This document shows, piece by piece, positions 35,704-44,551 of a stretch of DNA of 64,000 bases. The position numbers were made by a program, and so were the translations under genes. A model generated the notes under the pieces. It ran no database searches, was not told where the DNA came from, and was given only the letters and a program-made list of their open reading frames with translations. The stretch comes from Lentisalinibacter sediminis (GTDB lineage Bacteria > Pseudomonadota > Gammaproteobacteria > Steroidobacterales > Woeseiaceae), in assembly GCF_040706615.1 (NCBI RefSeq), contig NZ_JAPDRF010000004.1, positions 186,001 through 250,000 of the forward strand. Direction: 5' to 3'. Position 1 is the stretch's first letter, and the number at the start of each line of letters is the position of its first letter.

Positions 35704-36475
35704 CGGACTCCTCGTTCAGCCGGAGCGTCTCGGCCGAGGAAGGGAATTTCTCCCGCAGCACCGAGGCATGGCGGGCGGCCGCCTCGCCGTCGCCGAGCGC
35801 GCGCTCGGCCTGCACGCCGATCCACAGGATCTCCGGCGCGGCCGGATGCTGGGCCAGATAGCGCTGCACGAACGCCCGGGCGCGCAGGAAATTGCCCCGG
35901 TCGACGCTCAGCGCCGCCATCTGCAGCAGGGCCTCGCTGTAGGCGGGGTTGCGCTGCAGCGCCCGGCGGAAATACTGCTCCGCCTGCACGTAGTCCGGCT
36001 TCTGCAGCAGGCAGACGCCTGCGTTTGTGAGCGCCGCCGCGGGCGTACCGTAGCGGGAATTCGACGCGGCGCGGGCAAAATAGTCCATGGCCTCGTCGTA
36101 ACGCTGGCGCTTGCACAGGAAGACGGCATAGGTGTTCTGCACGCCGGCGTCATCGGGCGCGAGCCGCACCGCCCTGCGGTACTGGTCGTCGGCCAGTTCG
36201 GTATCGCCCTGGCGGTCGTAGACGAGCGCCAGCGTGGCGCGTGCGACCGCGAGGTCCGGATTCTGGGAGACGGCCCGCTCGAGCCGCTCGCGCGCGAGTT
36301 CCAGGTTGCCCTGGCGGATGTACTCGGCGCCCAGCTCGTAGTTGATGCGTGCCGCCTCCTCGGGCGAACCCTCGGAGCGAGGCTTGCCGTTTTCGGTCGT
36401 GACGCAGCCGGCCAGCACGAGCGCCACCGCAATGACCACCATCTTCCGCAACGCCACTGACCTCATCCGCTTCAC
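35693..36475 (-). CDS. pilW: Type IV pilus biogenesis/stability lipoprotein PilW (PilF)
   Basis: The 260-residue lipoprotein has lipobox LVLAGC at about residues 19-24 and a run of TPR units (ARINYELGAEYIRQGNLELA, NAAVFLCKRQ-like QNTYAVFLCKRQRYDEAMDYF, LTNAGVCLLQKPDYVQAEQYF), matching the pilotin that assembles PilQ secretin multimers. The gene occupies its usual place between rlmN and rodZ. Its ATG overlaps the rlmN stop by four bases. No other pilus genes are in the window. Confidence 0.93.
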   Translation of the reverse strand: MKRMRSVALRKMVVIAVALVLAGCVTTENGKPRSEGSPEEAARINYELGAEYIRQGNLELARERLERAVSQNPDLAVARATLALVYDRQGDTELADDQYRRAVRLAPDDAGVQNTYAVFLCKRQRYDEAMDYFARAASNSRYGTPAAALTNAGVCLLQKPDYVQAEQYFRRALQRNPAYSEALLQMAALSVDRGNFLRARAFVQRYLAQHPAAPEILWIGVQAERALGDGEAAARHASVLREKFPSSAETLRLNEESDDS

Positions 36476-37584
36476 CCTCCGGAAAGCGCCCGACGCACGG
36501 GCTTCTCGCTCAGCCGGATACGCACCCGGTCGGTTACCTGGCCGGCCAGCTGGCCGCAGGCGGCGTCGATGTCGTCACCGCGGGTGCGGCGTACCGTGGC
36601 CACGATGCCGCGTCCGCGCAGACGGTCGCGGAAGTCGTCGATGACCCCGGCCGGCGAGCGGCGGAACTCGATGCCCGGGAAGGGATTGAAGGGGATCAGG
36701 TTCACCTTCGCCGGCCGCCCGCGCAGGAGTTTCGCCAGTCGGTCCGCGTGAGCCGGCGAATCGTTCACGCCGTCCAGCATCACGTACTCGAAGGTGATGT
36801 GCCGGTTACTGCGGGCAGCGGCGTAATCCCAGCAGGCGTCGAGCAGCTCGGCGATGGGATGCATCTTGTTGATGGGGACGAGGCGGTTTCTGAGCTCGTC
36901 GTCCGGCGCATGCAGCGACACGGCGAGCGAGACGTTGCACTCTTCCCCGAGCCGGCGCATCTGAGGCACCAGGCCGGAGGTGCTCACGGTCACACGGCGG
37001 CGGGACAGGCCGTAGGCATAGTCGTCGATCAGCAGCCGCAGCGCCGTCACCACGTTGCGGTAATTGGCCAGCGGCTCGCCCATCCCCATGAAGACGACGT
37101 TGGTCACGGCCGGGTCGCCGTTCGGCCGCGGCTCGAGTTCGCGCTGGGCCAGCCAGACCTGGCCGATGATCTCCGCCGCGGAGAGATTACGGTTGAAACC
37201 CTGCTTCGCGGTGGCGCAGAAGGCGCAGTCGAGCGCGCAGCCCACCTGGGAGGAGATGCACAGCGTGCCCCGGTCCGGCTCCGGGATGAACACGGTCTCC
37301 ACCGCCTGCCCGCCGCCGGCCGCCGTCAGCCATTTCACGGTACCGTCCGCGGACTGGTGCCGGGAGATGACGCGCGGCAGCGAGACCGAGGCGGTGAGGC
37401 CCAGCGCCGAGCGCAGCGACTTCGCCAAATCGGTCATCTCGCCGAAGTCGGTGATGCCCCGGCGGTGCAGCCACTGCAGCAGCTGGCGGGCGCGGAACGG
37501 CTTCTCGCCGAGACCGGCGAAGAATCCCTCCAGCTCGTCCCGGGACAGCCCGAGCAGTTCCTGTCTTTCCGCGGGGGTGCTCAT
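36472..37584 (-). CDS. rlmN: Dual-specificity 23S rRNA/tRNA (adenine-C2)-methyltransferase RlmN
   Basis: The 370-residue radical-SAM enzyme methylates A2503 of 23S rRNA and A37 of certain tRNAs. The iron-sulfur motif is VGCALDCAFCATAKQGF with Cys 116, 120 and 123. VVFMGMGEPLANYRNVV and the C-terminal region VRRTRGDDIDAACGQLA with the methyl-carrying Cys are both present. It lies between ndk and pilW as in many gammaproteobacteria. Confidence 0.97.
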   Translation of the reverse strand: MSTPAERQELLGLSRDELEGFFAGLGEKPFRARQLLQWLHRRGITDFGEMTDLAKSLRSALGLTASVSLPRVISRHQSADGTVKWLTAAGGGQAVETVFIPEPDRGTLCISSQVGCALDCAFCATAKQGFNRNLSAAEIIGQVWLAQRELEPRPNGDPAVTNVVFMGMGEPLANYRNVVTALRLLIDDYAYGLSRRRVTVSTSGLVPQMRRLGEECNVSLAVSLHAPDDELRNRLVPINKMHPIAELLDACWDYAAARSNRHITFEYVMLDGVNDSPAHADRLAKLLRGRPAKVNLIPFNPFPGIEFRRSPAGVIDDFRDRLRGRGIVATVRRTRGDDIDAACGQLAGQVTDRVRIRLSEKPVRRALSGG

Positions 37585-37615
37585 GATCCTTCTGTATCCG
37601 GTCCTCGGGCGGCGT

Positions 37616-38047
37616 TCAGCCGCGGGTGCGCTCGCAGACGCCGTCCGGGAAGAAGAAGGCGATCTCCTGGGCCGCCGTCTCCGCCGCGTCGGAGCCGTGC
37701 ACCACGTTCTCCTCGATGCTCTTCGCGAAGTCGGCGCGGATGGTGCCCTCGTCGGCGTCCGCCGGATTGGTGGCGCCCATGAGCTCGCGGTTGAGCGCGA
37801 TGGCGTTGTCGCCTTCCAGCGCCTGCACCATCACCGGCCCGGAGGTCATGTAGGAGACCAGATCCGGAAAGAAGGGACGCTCCTTGTGGACGGCGTAGAA
37901 GCCCTCGGCCTGGTCGGTCGTCAGGTGCATCATGCGCGCGGCGACGATGCGCAAGCCCGCGTTCTCGAACCGGCGGTAGATTTCTCCGATGATGTTCTTC
38001 TCCACGCCATCGGGCTTGATGATGGAGAGCGTGCGCTCACGAGCCAT
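37616..38047 (-). CDS. ndk: Nucleoside diphosphate kinase
   Basis: The 143-residue enzyme equilibrates NTP and NDP pools through a phosphohistidine. The start RTLSIIKPDGVEKNIIGEI and the active-site ENVVHGSDAAETAAQEIAFF with His 117 are canonical. The gene is first in the ndk-to-der series, but it lies downstream of iscA with a terminator between, so it probably has its own promoter within 38048-38091. Confidence 0.98.
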   Translation of the reverse strand: MARERTLSIIKPDGVEKNIIGEIYRRFENAGLRIVAARMMHLTTDQAEGFYAVHKERPFFPDLVSYMTSGPVMVQALEGDNAIALNRELMGATNPADADEGTIRADFAKSIEENVVHGSDAAETAAQEIAFFFPDGVCERTRG

Positions 38048-38091
38048 GGTCTTTCCTTCGTTGTTTTGTCAGAGGGTAGTTATCGGGTACG

Positions 38092-38122
38092 AAAAACTCC
38101 CGTCCCGCGTGCGGGTCGGGAG
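38092..38122 (-). terminator. Rho-independent terminator after iscA
   Basis: On the minus strand CTCCCG-A-CCCGC and GCGGG-A-CGGGAG form an almost perfect long stem with one internal mismatch, followed by five T residues. It lies 46 bases beyond the iscA stop and separates the isc genes from ndk. Confidence 0.9.
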
Positions 38123-38168
38123 CATAAGCTATTAATTTTACTCGGCTTAGCCGTGCCCGGCAACGCTT

Positions 38169-38492
38169 TCAGACGTTGAAGCTCTCGCCGCAGCCGCACT
38201 CGCCCTTCACGTTCGGATTGCGGAACTTGAACGCCTCGTTCAGGCCCTGCTTGACGAAGTCCACTTCCGTGCCGTCGATGTAGGAGAGGCTGTCGCCGTC
38301 CACGACGATCTTGACGCCGTGATCCTCGAACACGTAGTCGCCGTCCGCGACCTCGTCGGCGTAGTCGATGACGTAGGCGAATCCGGAGCAGCCCGTCTTC
38401 TTCACGCCCAGTCGCAGACCCAGCCCCTTGCCGCGGGTGCCGATGTGGTTTCTTACCCGCTCCGCTGCGGATTGTGTCAGTGAGATGGCCAT
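38169..38492 (-). CDS. iscA: A-type iron-sulfur carrier IscA
   Basis: The 107-residue protein has the HesB/IscA fold with the three ligand cysteines in VKKTGCSGFAY (Cys 35) and ECGCGESF (Cys 99 and 101). IscA rather than ErpA is suggested by the FKFRNPNVKGECGCGESF ending and by the context after iscS and the IscU-like gene. It delivers or assembles Fe-S clusters. It is the last gene before the terminator at 38092-38122. Confidence 0.93.
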   Translation of the reverse strand: MAISLTQSAAERVRNHIGTRGKGLGLRLGVKKTGCSGFAYVIDYADEVADGDYVFEDHGVKIVVDGDSLSYIDGTEVDFVKQGLNEAFKFRNPNVKGECGCGESFNV

Positions 38493-38537
38493 ATCCGTTC
38501 TCGCTTAACTATGCTCGCCAGTTCATCCATCGCTTCA

Positions 38538-38912
38538 TCAGCCGTCGGCGTCTTCGCCCGCCGCCAGCGCACGACCCAGATCGGCCAGTGCATCCTCTAC
38601 GACCAGCAGACTGCCCGTTTTCTCCACCGGCGCAGCCAGCGCCCCGGCCATCGCGGCCGCATCCAGTGACGCCAGGCCGGCGACCGGCCTGCCTTCCGCC
38701 TGCCGGCAGGCCCATTCGCATGCCGCGATGACCCACGGGCAGCCCAGCGCACCGTAACGCATGCGGCCTATTCTACCGCCCGCGACCCGGGCGCTGAACA
38801 CGACTTCCACGCCGCTGGTGCGCCCCCGGGCACGGCCGCTGGCGCCGCCCTCCACCTGCCCGGCGTGGGCGGCCTCCCGGAAAAGGGTGAGGACTTCGGC
38901 GCCGTAATTCAA
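38538..38912 (-). CDS. IscU/NifU-N-like protein lacking two of three scaffold cysteines
   Basis: The 124-residue protein lies where iscU is expected and aligns by eye with IscU: FREAAHAGQV matches the ENPRNVG segment, RMRYGALGCPWVIAACEWA matches the second cysteine motif (Cys 58 retained), and KTGSLLVVEDALADLGRA matches the HCSxLAxDA helix. The first scaffold cysteine (ACGD) falls in GRARGRTSG and is absent, and the third is Gly 100 with the adjacent His replaced by Thr. Two extra cysteines (65, 69) follow Cys 58. The start is TTG at 38912, overlapping the iscS stop as TTGA. Canonical cluster scaffolding seems unlikely. Confidence 0.78.
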   Translation of the reverse strand: MNYGAEVLTLFREAAHAGQVEGGASGRARGRTSGVEVVFSARVAGGRIGRMRYGALGCPWVIAACEWACRQAEGRPVAGLASLDAAAMAGALAAPVEKTGSLLVVEDALADLGRALAAGEDADG

Positions 38913-40093
38913 GCCGCACGGCCTCCCAGTGGTGCCGCGATGCGCCGCAGGCGCCCCACCGCGCCGGTGAAAACACCGACCGCCCGGTCTACTTCGTCCT
39001 CCGTCGTGTAGCGCCCGAGGCTGAAGCGCACCGAGGCGCCGGCAAGCCGGTCCTCGCGGCCCAGGGCCCGCAACACGTAGGAAGGCTCGCCCGAGGTAGT
39101 ATTGCACGCCGAGCCGGACGCCACCGCCAGCGGTTCCAGCGATGCGAACAGGCTCTCCCCGTCCACGCCCGCCACGCTCACGTTCACGATGCCCGGGATC
39201 CGCTCGGCACCGCCGCCATTGACGAAGACGCCATCCACGGCGGTGAGGCCCGCACTCAGGCGGTCCCGGAGCGCCGCCAGCCGCGCCCGTTCCGCGGACA
39301 GCTCCTCGCCCGCACGCGCCGCCGCGGCACCGAGCCCCACGATCTGGTGCACGGGCAGCGTGCCCGGCCGCAGGCCCCGTTCCTGGCCGCCGCCGTAGAG
39401 GAGCGGCTGCACCTGTACGCCGGGACGATCCGCGATATACAGCGCCCCCACCCCCTTCGGACCGTAGAATTTGTGCGCCGTGAGAGCCAGCAAGTCGACG
39501 GGCAGGCGCGCGAGGTCGATGGGGAGTTTACCCACGGCCTGCGCGGCATCGACGTGGAACAGCACGCCCCGCTCGCGGCACAGGCGGCCTATGGCCTCGA
39601 CATCGTTCACCACGCCGGTCTCGTTGTTCACCCACATCACGGCGGCGAGCACGGTGTCGTCGCGGAGCGCCGCCGCGACCGACGCCGGGTCGATGCGGCC
39701 CTCGGCGTCAGGCTCGAGCCAGGTCACCTCCCAGCCGTCCCGCTCGAGGTGGCGGGCGGCGTCCAGCACCGCCTTGTGTTCGATGCGCGTGGTGACCAGA
39801 TGACGCCCCCGGCCGGCGAAATACCGTGCCGCCCCGATGACGGCGAGATTGTCCGCCTCGGTCGCGCCGGAGGTGAAGACCAGTTCCCCGGGGCGGGCGC
39901 CGAGCAGGCCGGCAAGTTCCGCGCGCGCGGCATCGACGGCGGCAGCGGCCCGTCGGCCGGGCTCGTGCATCAGCGAGGCCGCATTGCCGTACACACCGCC
40001 CCGGCCGAGACAACCCGCCATGGCCGCAGCCACGGCCTCGTCCACCGGCGTGGTGGCCGCATAGTCCAGGTAGATGGTGCGGGCGTCATTCAT
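38909..40093 (-). CDS. iscS: Cysteine desulfurase (IscS family)
   Basis: The 394-residue PLP enzyme begins IYLDYAATTPVDEAV, has the PLP lysine in LTAHKFYGPKGVGALY (Lys 208) and the catalytic cysteine at 330 in ASGSACNTTSGEPSYVLRAL. The active-site loop differs from the SACTSASLEPSYV of E. coli IscS, though the C-terminal half is typical. It mobilises cysteine sulfur for Fe-S and thio-modifications. It overlaps trmJ by eight bases upstream and the IscU-like gene by four downstream. No iscR precedes it. Confidence 0.92.
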   Translation of the reverse strand: MNDARTIYLDYAATTPVDEAVAAAMAGCLGRGGVYGNAASLMHEPGRRAAAAVDAARAELAGLLGARPGELVFTSGATEADNLAVIGAARYFAGRGRHLVTTRIEHKAVLDAARHLERDGWEVTWLEPDAEGRIDPASVAAALRDDTVLAAVMWVNNETGVVNDVEAIGRLCRERGVLFHVDAAQAVGKLPIDLARLPVDLLALTAHKFYGPKGVGALYIADRPGVQVQPLLYGGGQERGLRPGTLPVHQIVGLGAAAARAGEELSAERARLAALRDRLSAGLTAVDGVFVNGGGAERIPGIVNVSVAGVDGESLFASLEPLAVASGSACNTTSGEPSYVLRALGREDRLAGASVRFSLGRYTTEDEVDRAVGVFTGAVGRLRRIAAPLGGRAA

Positions 40094-40808
40094 GGTTGCG
40101 TCTCCGCTCGGCGGGCGCCAGCGAGGCCAGTATGCCCCGCAGGATATTGATTTCGTTCATGTCCGGTTCGGCGCGCGCAAACAGCCGGCGCAGCCGCTTC
40201 ATCAGGTGCCGGGGATTGTCCGGGTCCAGGAAGCGGGCGGCGAGCAGCAGCTCCTCCAGGTGGTGGTAGAAGTTCTCCATCTCCCCGGCGGTCGCTGGCC
40301 GCACCTCCCTGGGCGGCGGCTCGCGGCCGGCCGCACGCTGCATCTGCACCTCGTAGGTCACCACCTGCACCGCCATCGCCAGGTTCAGCGAGCTGAAGTC
40401 CGGCGCCGTGGGTATGTAGAGCAGCGCCTGGCAGCGGGCCAGGTCCTCGTTGCTGAGGCCCGACTTCTCCGGCCCGAACACCAGCGCGACCGGCCCGGAC
40501 GTGGATTCGGCCATGGCCTTCTCCGCCGCCTCCCGGGCGCTCAGCTCCGGCCAGGCGATACTGCGCTGGCGCGCGCTGGCGCCGGCCACCCACACACAGT
40601 CGGCGACGGCGGCCTCCAGCGTGTCGACCACGCGCGCCGTGGCAAGCACGTCCTCCGCCCCCGACGCGCGGGCCGTGGCCTCCTCGTGGGGAAAACTGCG
40701 CGGCGCCACCAGCACGAGTTCGCCGAGGCCCATGTTCTTCATGGCCCGCGCCGTAGCCCCGATGTTGCCCGGGTGGGTCGTGCCCACCAGTACGATACGG
40801 ATCGTCAT
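40086..40808 (-). CDS. trmJ: tRNA (cytidine/uridine-2'-O-)-methyltransferase TrmJ
   Basis: The 240-residue SPOUT enzyme shows VLVGTTHPGNIGATARAMKNMG at the start, LVFGPEKSGLSNEDL (SPOUT motif 2) and the IPTAPDFSSLNLAMAVQVV knot (motif 3). It methylates position 32 of several tRNAs. trmJ next to suhB and upstream of iscS is a conserved gammaproteobacterial arrangement. It is probably the first gene of the minus-strand isc operon, divergent from suhB by 98 bases. Confidence 0.95.
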   Translation of the reverse strand: MTIRIVLVGTTHPGNIGATARAMKNMGLGELVLVAPRSFPHEEATARASGAEDVLATARVVDTLEAAVADCVWVAGASARQRSIAWPELSAREAAEKAMAESTSGPVALVFGPEKSGLSNEDLARCQALLYIPTAPDFSSLNLAMAVQVVTYEVQMQRAAGREPPPREVRPATAGEMENFYHHLEELLLAARFLDPDNPRHLMKRLRRLFARAEPDMNEINILRGILASLAPAERRRNHE

Positions 40809-40906
40809 CTGCCCTCGTTCATCTCTCTTCGGTCATCTCGCTCACCATCCGGTCTGGTATTCTACCGCCCGCACCCACACACCCCGCCACCGGACAACAA
40901 CCGCGC

Positions 40907-41704
40907 ATGCAACCACTCGCCAACATCGCCGCCATGGCGGCACGCAAGGGCGGCGACATGCTGCTACGCCAGCTGAACCAGCTCGACCGGCTCAAGGTGG
41001 AGACCAAGGGCCGCAACGACTTCGTCAGCGAGGCCGACCGTCAGGCGGAGGCGGTCATCGTCGATACCATCCTGAACCACTACCCGGACCATGCGATCCT
41101 GGCCGAGGAAGGCGGCGCCCAGGGCGAATCCGATCACGTCTGGATCATCGATCCGCTGGACGGCACCACCAACTTCCTGCACGGCTTCCCGGTGTTCTGT
41201 GTCTCGGTGGGCCTGCAGATCCGCGGCCGGCTGGAGCACGGGGTCATCTACGACCCGCTGCGCCAGGAGATGTTCACGGCCTCCCGCGGCGAGGGCGCGC
41301 AGCTGGACGGGCGCCGCATCCGGGTAACGAACCGCCGCGACCTGGCCGACGCCCTGATCGGCACCGGCTTCCCGTACCGGCGGGGCACCGCCGGCCTCGA
41401 CCCGTATATGGCGCTCCTGAAGGACGTCATCCGCAACGCCGCCGGCGTACGCCGGCCGGGGGCCGCCGCTCTGGACCTGGCCTACGTGGCCGCCGGTCGG
41501 CTGGACGGGTTCTGGGAGACGGGGCTGAAGCCGTGGGATCTCGCCGCCGGTGCGCTGCTCATCCGCGAGGCGGGCGGCATCATCAGTGGCCTGGACGGCA
41601 GCGAGGGTTTCATGGAGACCGGCCACGTACTCGCCGGCAGCCCGAAGATCTACGCGGCGCTCGCCCGGCTGACCGCTCCCCACCTCACCGGGATCCTCGC
41701 CTAG
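40907..41704 (+). CDS. suhB: Inositol-1-monophosphatase family protein SuhB
   Basis: The 265-residue protein has the metal-binding motifs of inositol phosphatases: AEEGGAQGESD, WIIDPLDGTTNFLHGFP (about 80-96) and KPWDLAAGALLIREAGG (about 206-222). In E. coli SuhB also acts with Nus factors in rRNA antitermination. A TATTCT at 40858-40863 could be its -10 element. It is convergent with secF, 46 bases apart. Confidence 0.95.
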   Translation: MQPLANIAAMAARKGGDMLLRQLNQLDRLKVETKGRNDFVSEADRQAEAVIVDTILNHYPDHAILAEEGGAQGESDHVWIIDPLDGTTNFLHGFPVFCVSVGLQIRGRLEHGVIYDPLRQEMFTASRGEGAQLDGRRIRVTNRRDLADALIGTGFPYRRGTAGLDPYMALLKDVIRNAAGVRRPGAAALDLAYVAAGRLDGFWETGLKPWDLAAGALLIREAGGIISGLDGSEGFMETGHVLAGSPKIYAALARLTAPHLTGILA

Positions 41705-41750
41705 AGCGGTCCGCCGGGACGCGGGACAGACCCGTCAGGACGCAGGCGCG

Positions 41751-42695
41751 TCACGGCAGTTCGTCCACCTCATCTTCGGGATCCTTCTCCGGCGGCATCA
41801 GGTCCTGGGCGCTGACGCCCAGCTCCAGTGCCGTGGCACTCGCCGTGTAGATGGAGGAATACGTACCGATGATGATGCCGACGATCAGCGCCACCGAGAA
41901 CGGCCCGATCGCCTCGCCGCCCAGCACCAGCAGCGCCACCAGCACCAGCAGCGTCGTCATGCCGGTGATGATGGTGCGACCGAGCATCTGATTGATCGAG
42001 GTGTTCATGACATCGATCGGCTCGAGGCCGCGCAGCTTCAGGAAGTTCTCCCGGATCCGGTCGAACACCACCACCGTGTCGTTCAGCGAGTAGCCGATCA
42101 CCGCCAGGATGGCCGCCAGCACCGACAGGTCGAAGGGCAGCTGGAACAGCGAGAAGAAGCCGAGCGTGATAATGACGTCGTGGGCCAGCGCCGCGACGGC
42201 GCCGGCGGCGAAGCGCCACTGGAAGCGGAACATCACGTAGGCGAAGATCATGATCAGCGTGAAGATCATGGCCAGGCCGCCCTTCTCGGTGAGCTCCTCG
42301 CCCACCTGGGGGCCTACGAAGTCCACGCGCCTCAGTTCCACGTCCGGCTCGTCGGCCTGCAGCACGTCGCGAAGATCCTCCCGCACCTCGGTACCGCTCA
42401 CGCCTTCGCGGGGCGGCAGCCGCACGAGCACGTCCCGCGCGGTGCCGAAGTTGGTGACCTCGGCCTCGGGGAAGTCCGCCTCGGTGAGCACCCCGCGGAT
42501 GCGCTCGAGATCGGCGGCCTCCGGGTAACCGAGCTCCAGCAGGATGCCGCCCGTGAAGTCGATGCCGAAGTTGAGCCGCTGCACGGCCAGCGAGCCGATG
42601 GAGACGGCGATGAGTACCAGCGACAGGACGATGGCCGGCCAGCGCCGGCCCATGAAGTCGATATGGGTATTGTCTGGCAGCAGCTTGAGGCTCAT
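41751..42695 (-). CDS. secF: Protein translocase subunit SecF
   Basis: The 314-residue membrane protein has the short N-terminal segment and first helix, FGIDFTGGILLELGY (the conserved FDFTGG-like motif), a periplasmic domain, and five further helices with AVIGYSLNDTVVVFDRIREN, a SecF hallmark. With SecD it uses proton-motive force to help protein export. Its ATG overlaps the secD stop by four bases. Confidence 0.97.
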   Translation of the reverse strand: MSLKLLPDNTHIDFMGRRWPAIVLSLVLIAVSIGSLAVQRLNFGIDFTGGILLELGYPEAADLERIRGVLTEADFPEAEVTNFGTARDVLVRLPPREGVSGTEVREDLRDVLQADEPDVELRRVDFVGPQVGEELTEKGGLAMIFTLIMIFAYVMFRFQWRFAAGAVAALAHDVIITLGFFSLFQLPFDLSVLAAILAVIGYSLNDTVVVFDRIRENFLKLRGLEPIDVMNTSINQMLGRTIITGMTTLLVLVALLVLGGEAIGPFSVALIVGIIIGTYSSIYTASATALELGVSAQDLMPPEKDPEDEVDELP

Positions 42696-44503
42696 ACCGG
42701 CACCGTCTGGATCCGCCGGGAACCGTAGACCGCATTGACCACCGCCCGGGTCCCGATGATGGCGGTGAACATGGAGGTGATGATCCCGAAGGTGAGCGTG
42801 ATGGCGAAGCCCTTGATGGGGCCCGTGCCGAAGGTGAACAGCACGATGGCCGCGATCAGCGTCGTGATCTGGGCGTCGGCGATGGAGGAGAATGCCTTCT
42901 CGTAGCCGGCATGGATCGCCGCCTGGGGCGAATTACCGTTCGCGATCTCCTCGCGTATTCGCTCGAATATGAGCACGTTCGCATCCACGGCCATACCCAC
43001 CGTCAGCACGATACCCGCGATACCCGGCAGGGTGAGCGAGGCCTGAAACAGCGACAATAGCGCCACGATCAGCACCAGGTTCGTGAACAGGGCCAGGTCC
43101 GCGATGAGGCCGAAGGACCGGTAGTACACGGCCATGAACAGCACCACCGCGAGGAAGCCGATGGTCACTGCCATGAAGCCCCGGTCGATGTTCTCCTGGC
43201 CCAGGCTCGGGCCGATGGTGCGCTCCTCCACCTTGAAGATGGGCGCCGCCAGCGAACCGGCGCGCAGGAGCAGCGCCAGGTCCCGCGCCTCGGCGGGGTT
43301 CAGTCCGGTGATCTGGAACTCGTTCCGGAACACGCCGCGGATGGTGGCGACGTTGATGATCTCCTCGGAGCGCTGGGTCACGTACTCGATGTCGCCGTTG
43401 CGCTCGACCACGTCCCGGGTGGTCTCGATGAACAGCACCGCCATCGGCTTGTCGATGTTGGCCCGGGTGGTCTTCAGCATGCGGTCGCCGCCGGCGGCGT
43501 CCAGGCGGATGAACACCGCGGGCCCGCCGTCCTGGGAGAAACCCGAACTGGCGTCGACGATCTGGTCGCCCGAGGCGATGACCTCGCGCTTCAGGCAGGT
43601 ATCGGGACCGTCGCGGAAAGGATAGCGCTGCGAGCCCAGTCCCGAGCAGTCCTCGTCCACCAGCCGGAATTCCAGCGTCGCCGTGGCGCCGAGGATCGCG
43701 TCGGCCCGCGCCGGGTCCTGGATGCCCGGCAGCTGCACGACGATGCGGTCGACGCCCTGGCGCTGCACCAGCGGCTCGGCCACGCCGAGCGCGTTCACCC
43801 GGTTCCTGAGCGTGGTGGTGTTCTGCTCGATGGCGAAGTTCTGCCGCTCGCGGATCTGCTGCTCGGTCATCGTCACCAGCAGGGACTTGCCGTCACCGCC
43901 GTCGGCAATGTTCAGGTCCTGATCCGCGTTGCGGATGATGCGGCGCGCTTCGGCGAGATCCTCTGCGTCGCGCACCTGCACGCGCACCCTGTCCTCTTCC
44001 ACCCGCACCCGGCGGGAGATACCGGCCTCCGTCAGCCGGGTCTCGAAGTCCTCCACGTACATCTCGAGCCGCTTGCGGATGGCGGCCTCCATGTCCACCT
44101 CGTAGAGGAAGTAGACGCCGCCACGCAGATCGAGTCCGAGGCTCATGGGCTCGAGCCCCAGATCCCGCACCCAGGGCGGCGAGCGGGACGCCAGCGTCAG
44201 CGCCACGGCGTAGTCGTCGCCGACGGCCTCGCGCAGCGCGTCGCTCGCCTGCAGCTGCCGCTCGACGCGATCGAAACGCATCACCACGCGGCCGTCGTCC
44301 AGGTAGGCGGCCTCGGGCGTGAGTTCCTCCTCCACCAGCATGTCGCGGAAGCGGTCCACCATGGAGGCATCGAGGGGCGCCGCGTCGGTGCGCGCCACCT
44401 GCAGGGCCGGCACGGTGCCGAATGCATTCGGCAGGGCGAGCAACGCCCCGACGGCGACGATGCCGATGACGAGGGCATACATCCACGCGGGATATCGATT
44501 CAT
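42692..44503 (-). CDS. secD: Protein translocase subunit SecD
   Basis: The 603-residue RND-family protein has the N-terminal helix, GLDLRGGVYFLYEVDM (the conserved DLxGG), a large periplasmic P1 region with NRVNALGVAEPLVQRQG and VVQLPGIQDPARADAILG, and a C-terminal membrane half with GMAVDANVLIFERIREE. Its length is normal. It lies between yajC (48 bases upstream) and secF in the canonical order. Confidence 0.97.
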   Translation of the reverse strand: MNRYPAWMYALVIGIVAVGALLALPNAFGTVPALQVARTDAAPLDASMVDRFRDMLVEEELTPEAAYLDDGRVVMRFDRVERQLQASDALREAVGDDYAVALTLASRSPPWVRDLGLEPMSLGLDLRGGVYFLYEVDMEAAIRKRLEMYVEDFETRLTEAGISRRVRVEEDRVRVQVRDAEDLAEARRIIRNADQDLNIADGGDGKSLLVTMTEQQIRERQNFAIEQNTTTLRNRVNALGVAEPLVQRQGVDRIVVQLPGIQDPARADAILGATATLEFRLVDEDCSGLGSQRYPFRDGPDTCLKREVIASGDQIVDASSGFSQDGGPAVFIRLDAAGGDRMLKTTRANIDKPMAVLFIETTRDVVERNGDIEYVTQRSEEIINVATIRGVFRNEFQITGLNPAEARDLALLLRAGSLAAPIFKVEERTIGPSLGQENIDRGFMAVTIGFLAVVLFMAVYYRSFGLIADLALFTNLVLIVALLSLFQASLTLPGIAGIVLTVGMAVDANVLIFERIREEIANGNSPQAAIHAGYEKAFSSIADAQITTLIAAIVLFTFGTGPIKGFAITLTFGIITSMFTAIIGTRAVVNAVYGSRRIQTVPV

Positions 44504-44551
44504 GGCGGACCAGAGGGGTTTGGAAGAATGGACCCGGCGATCGTCCGACGA

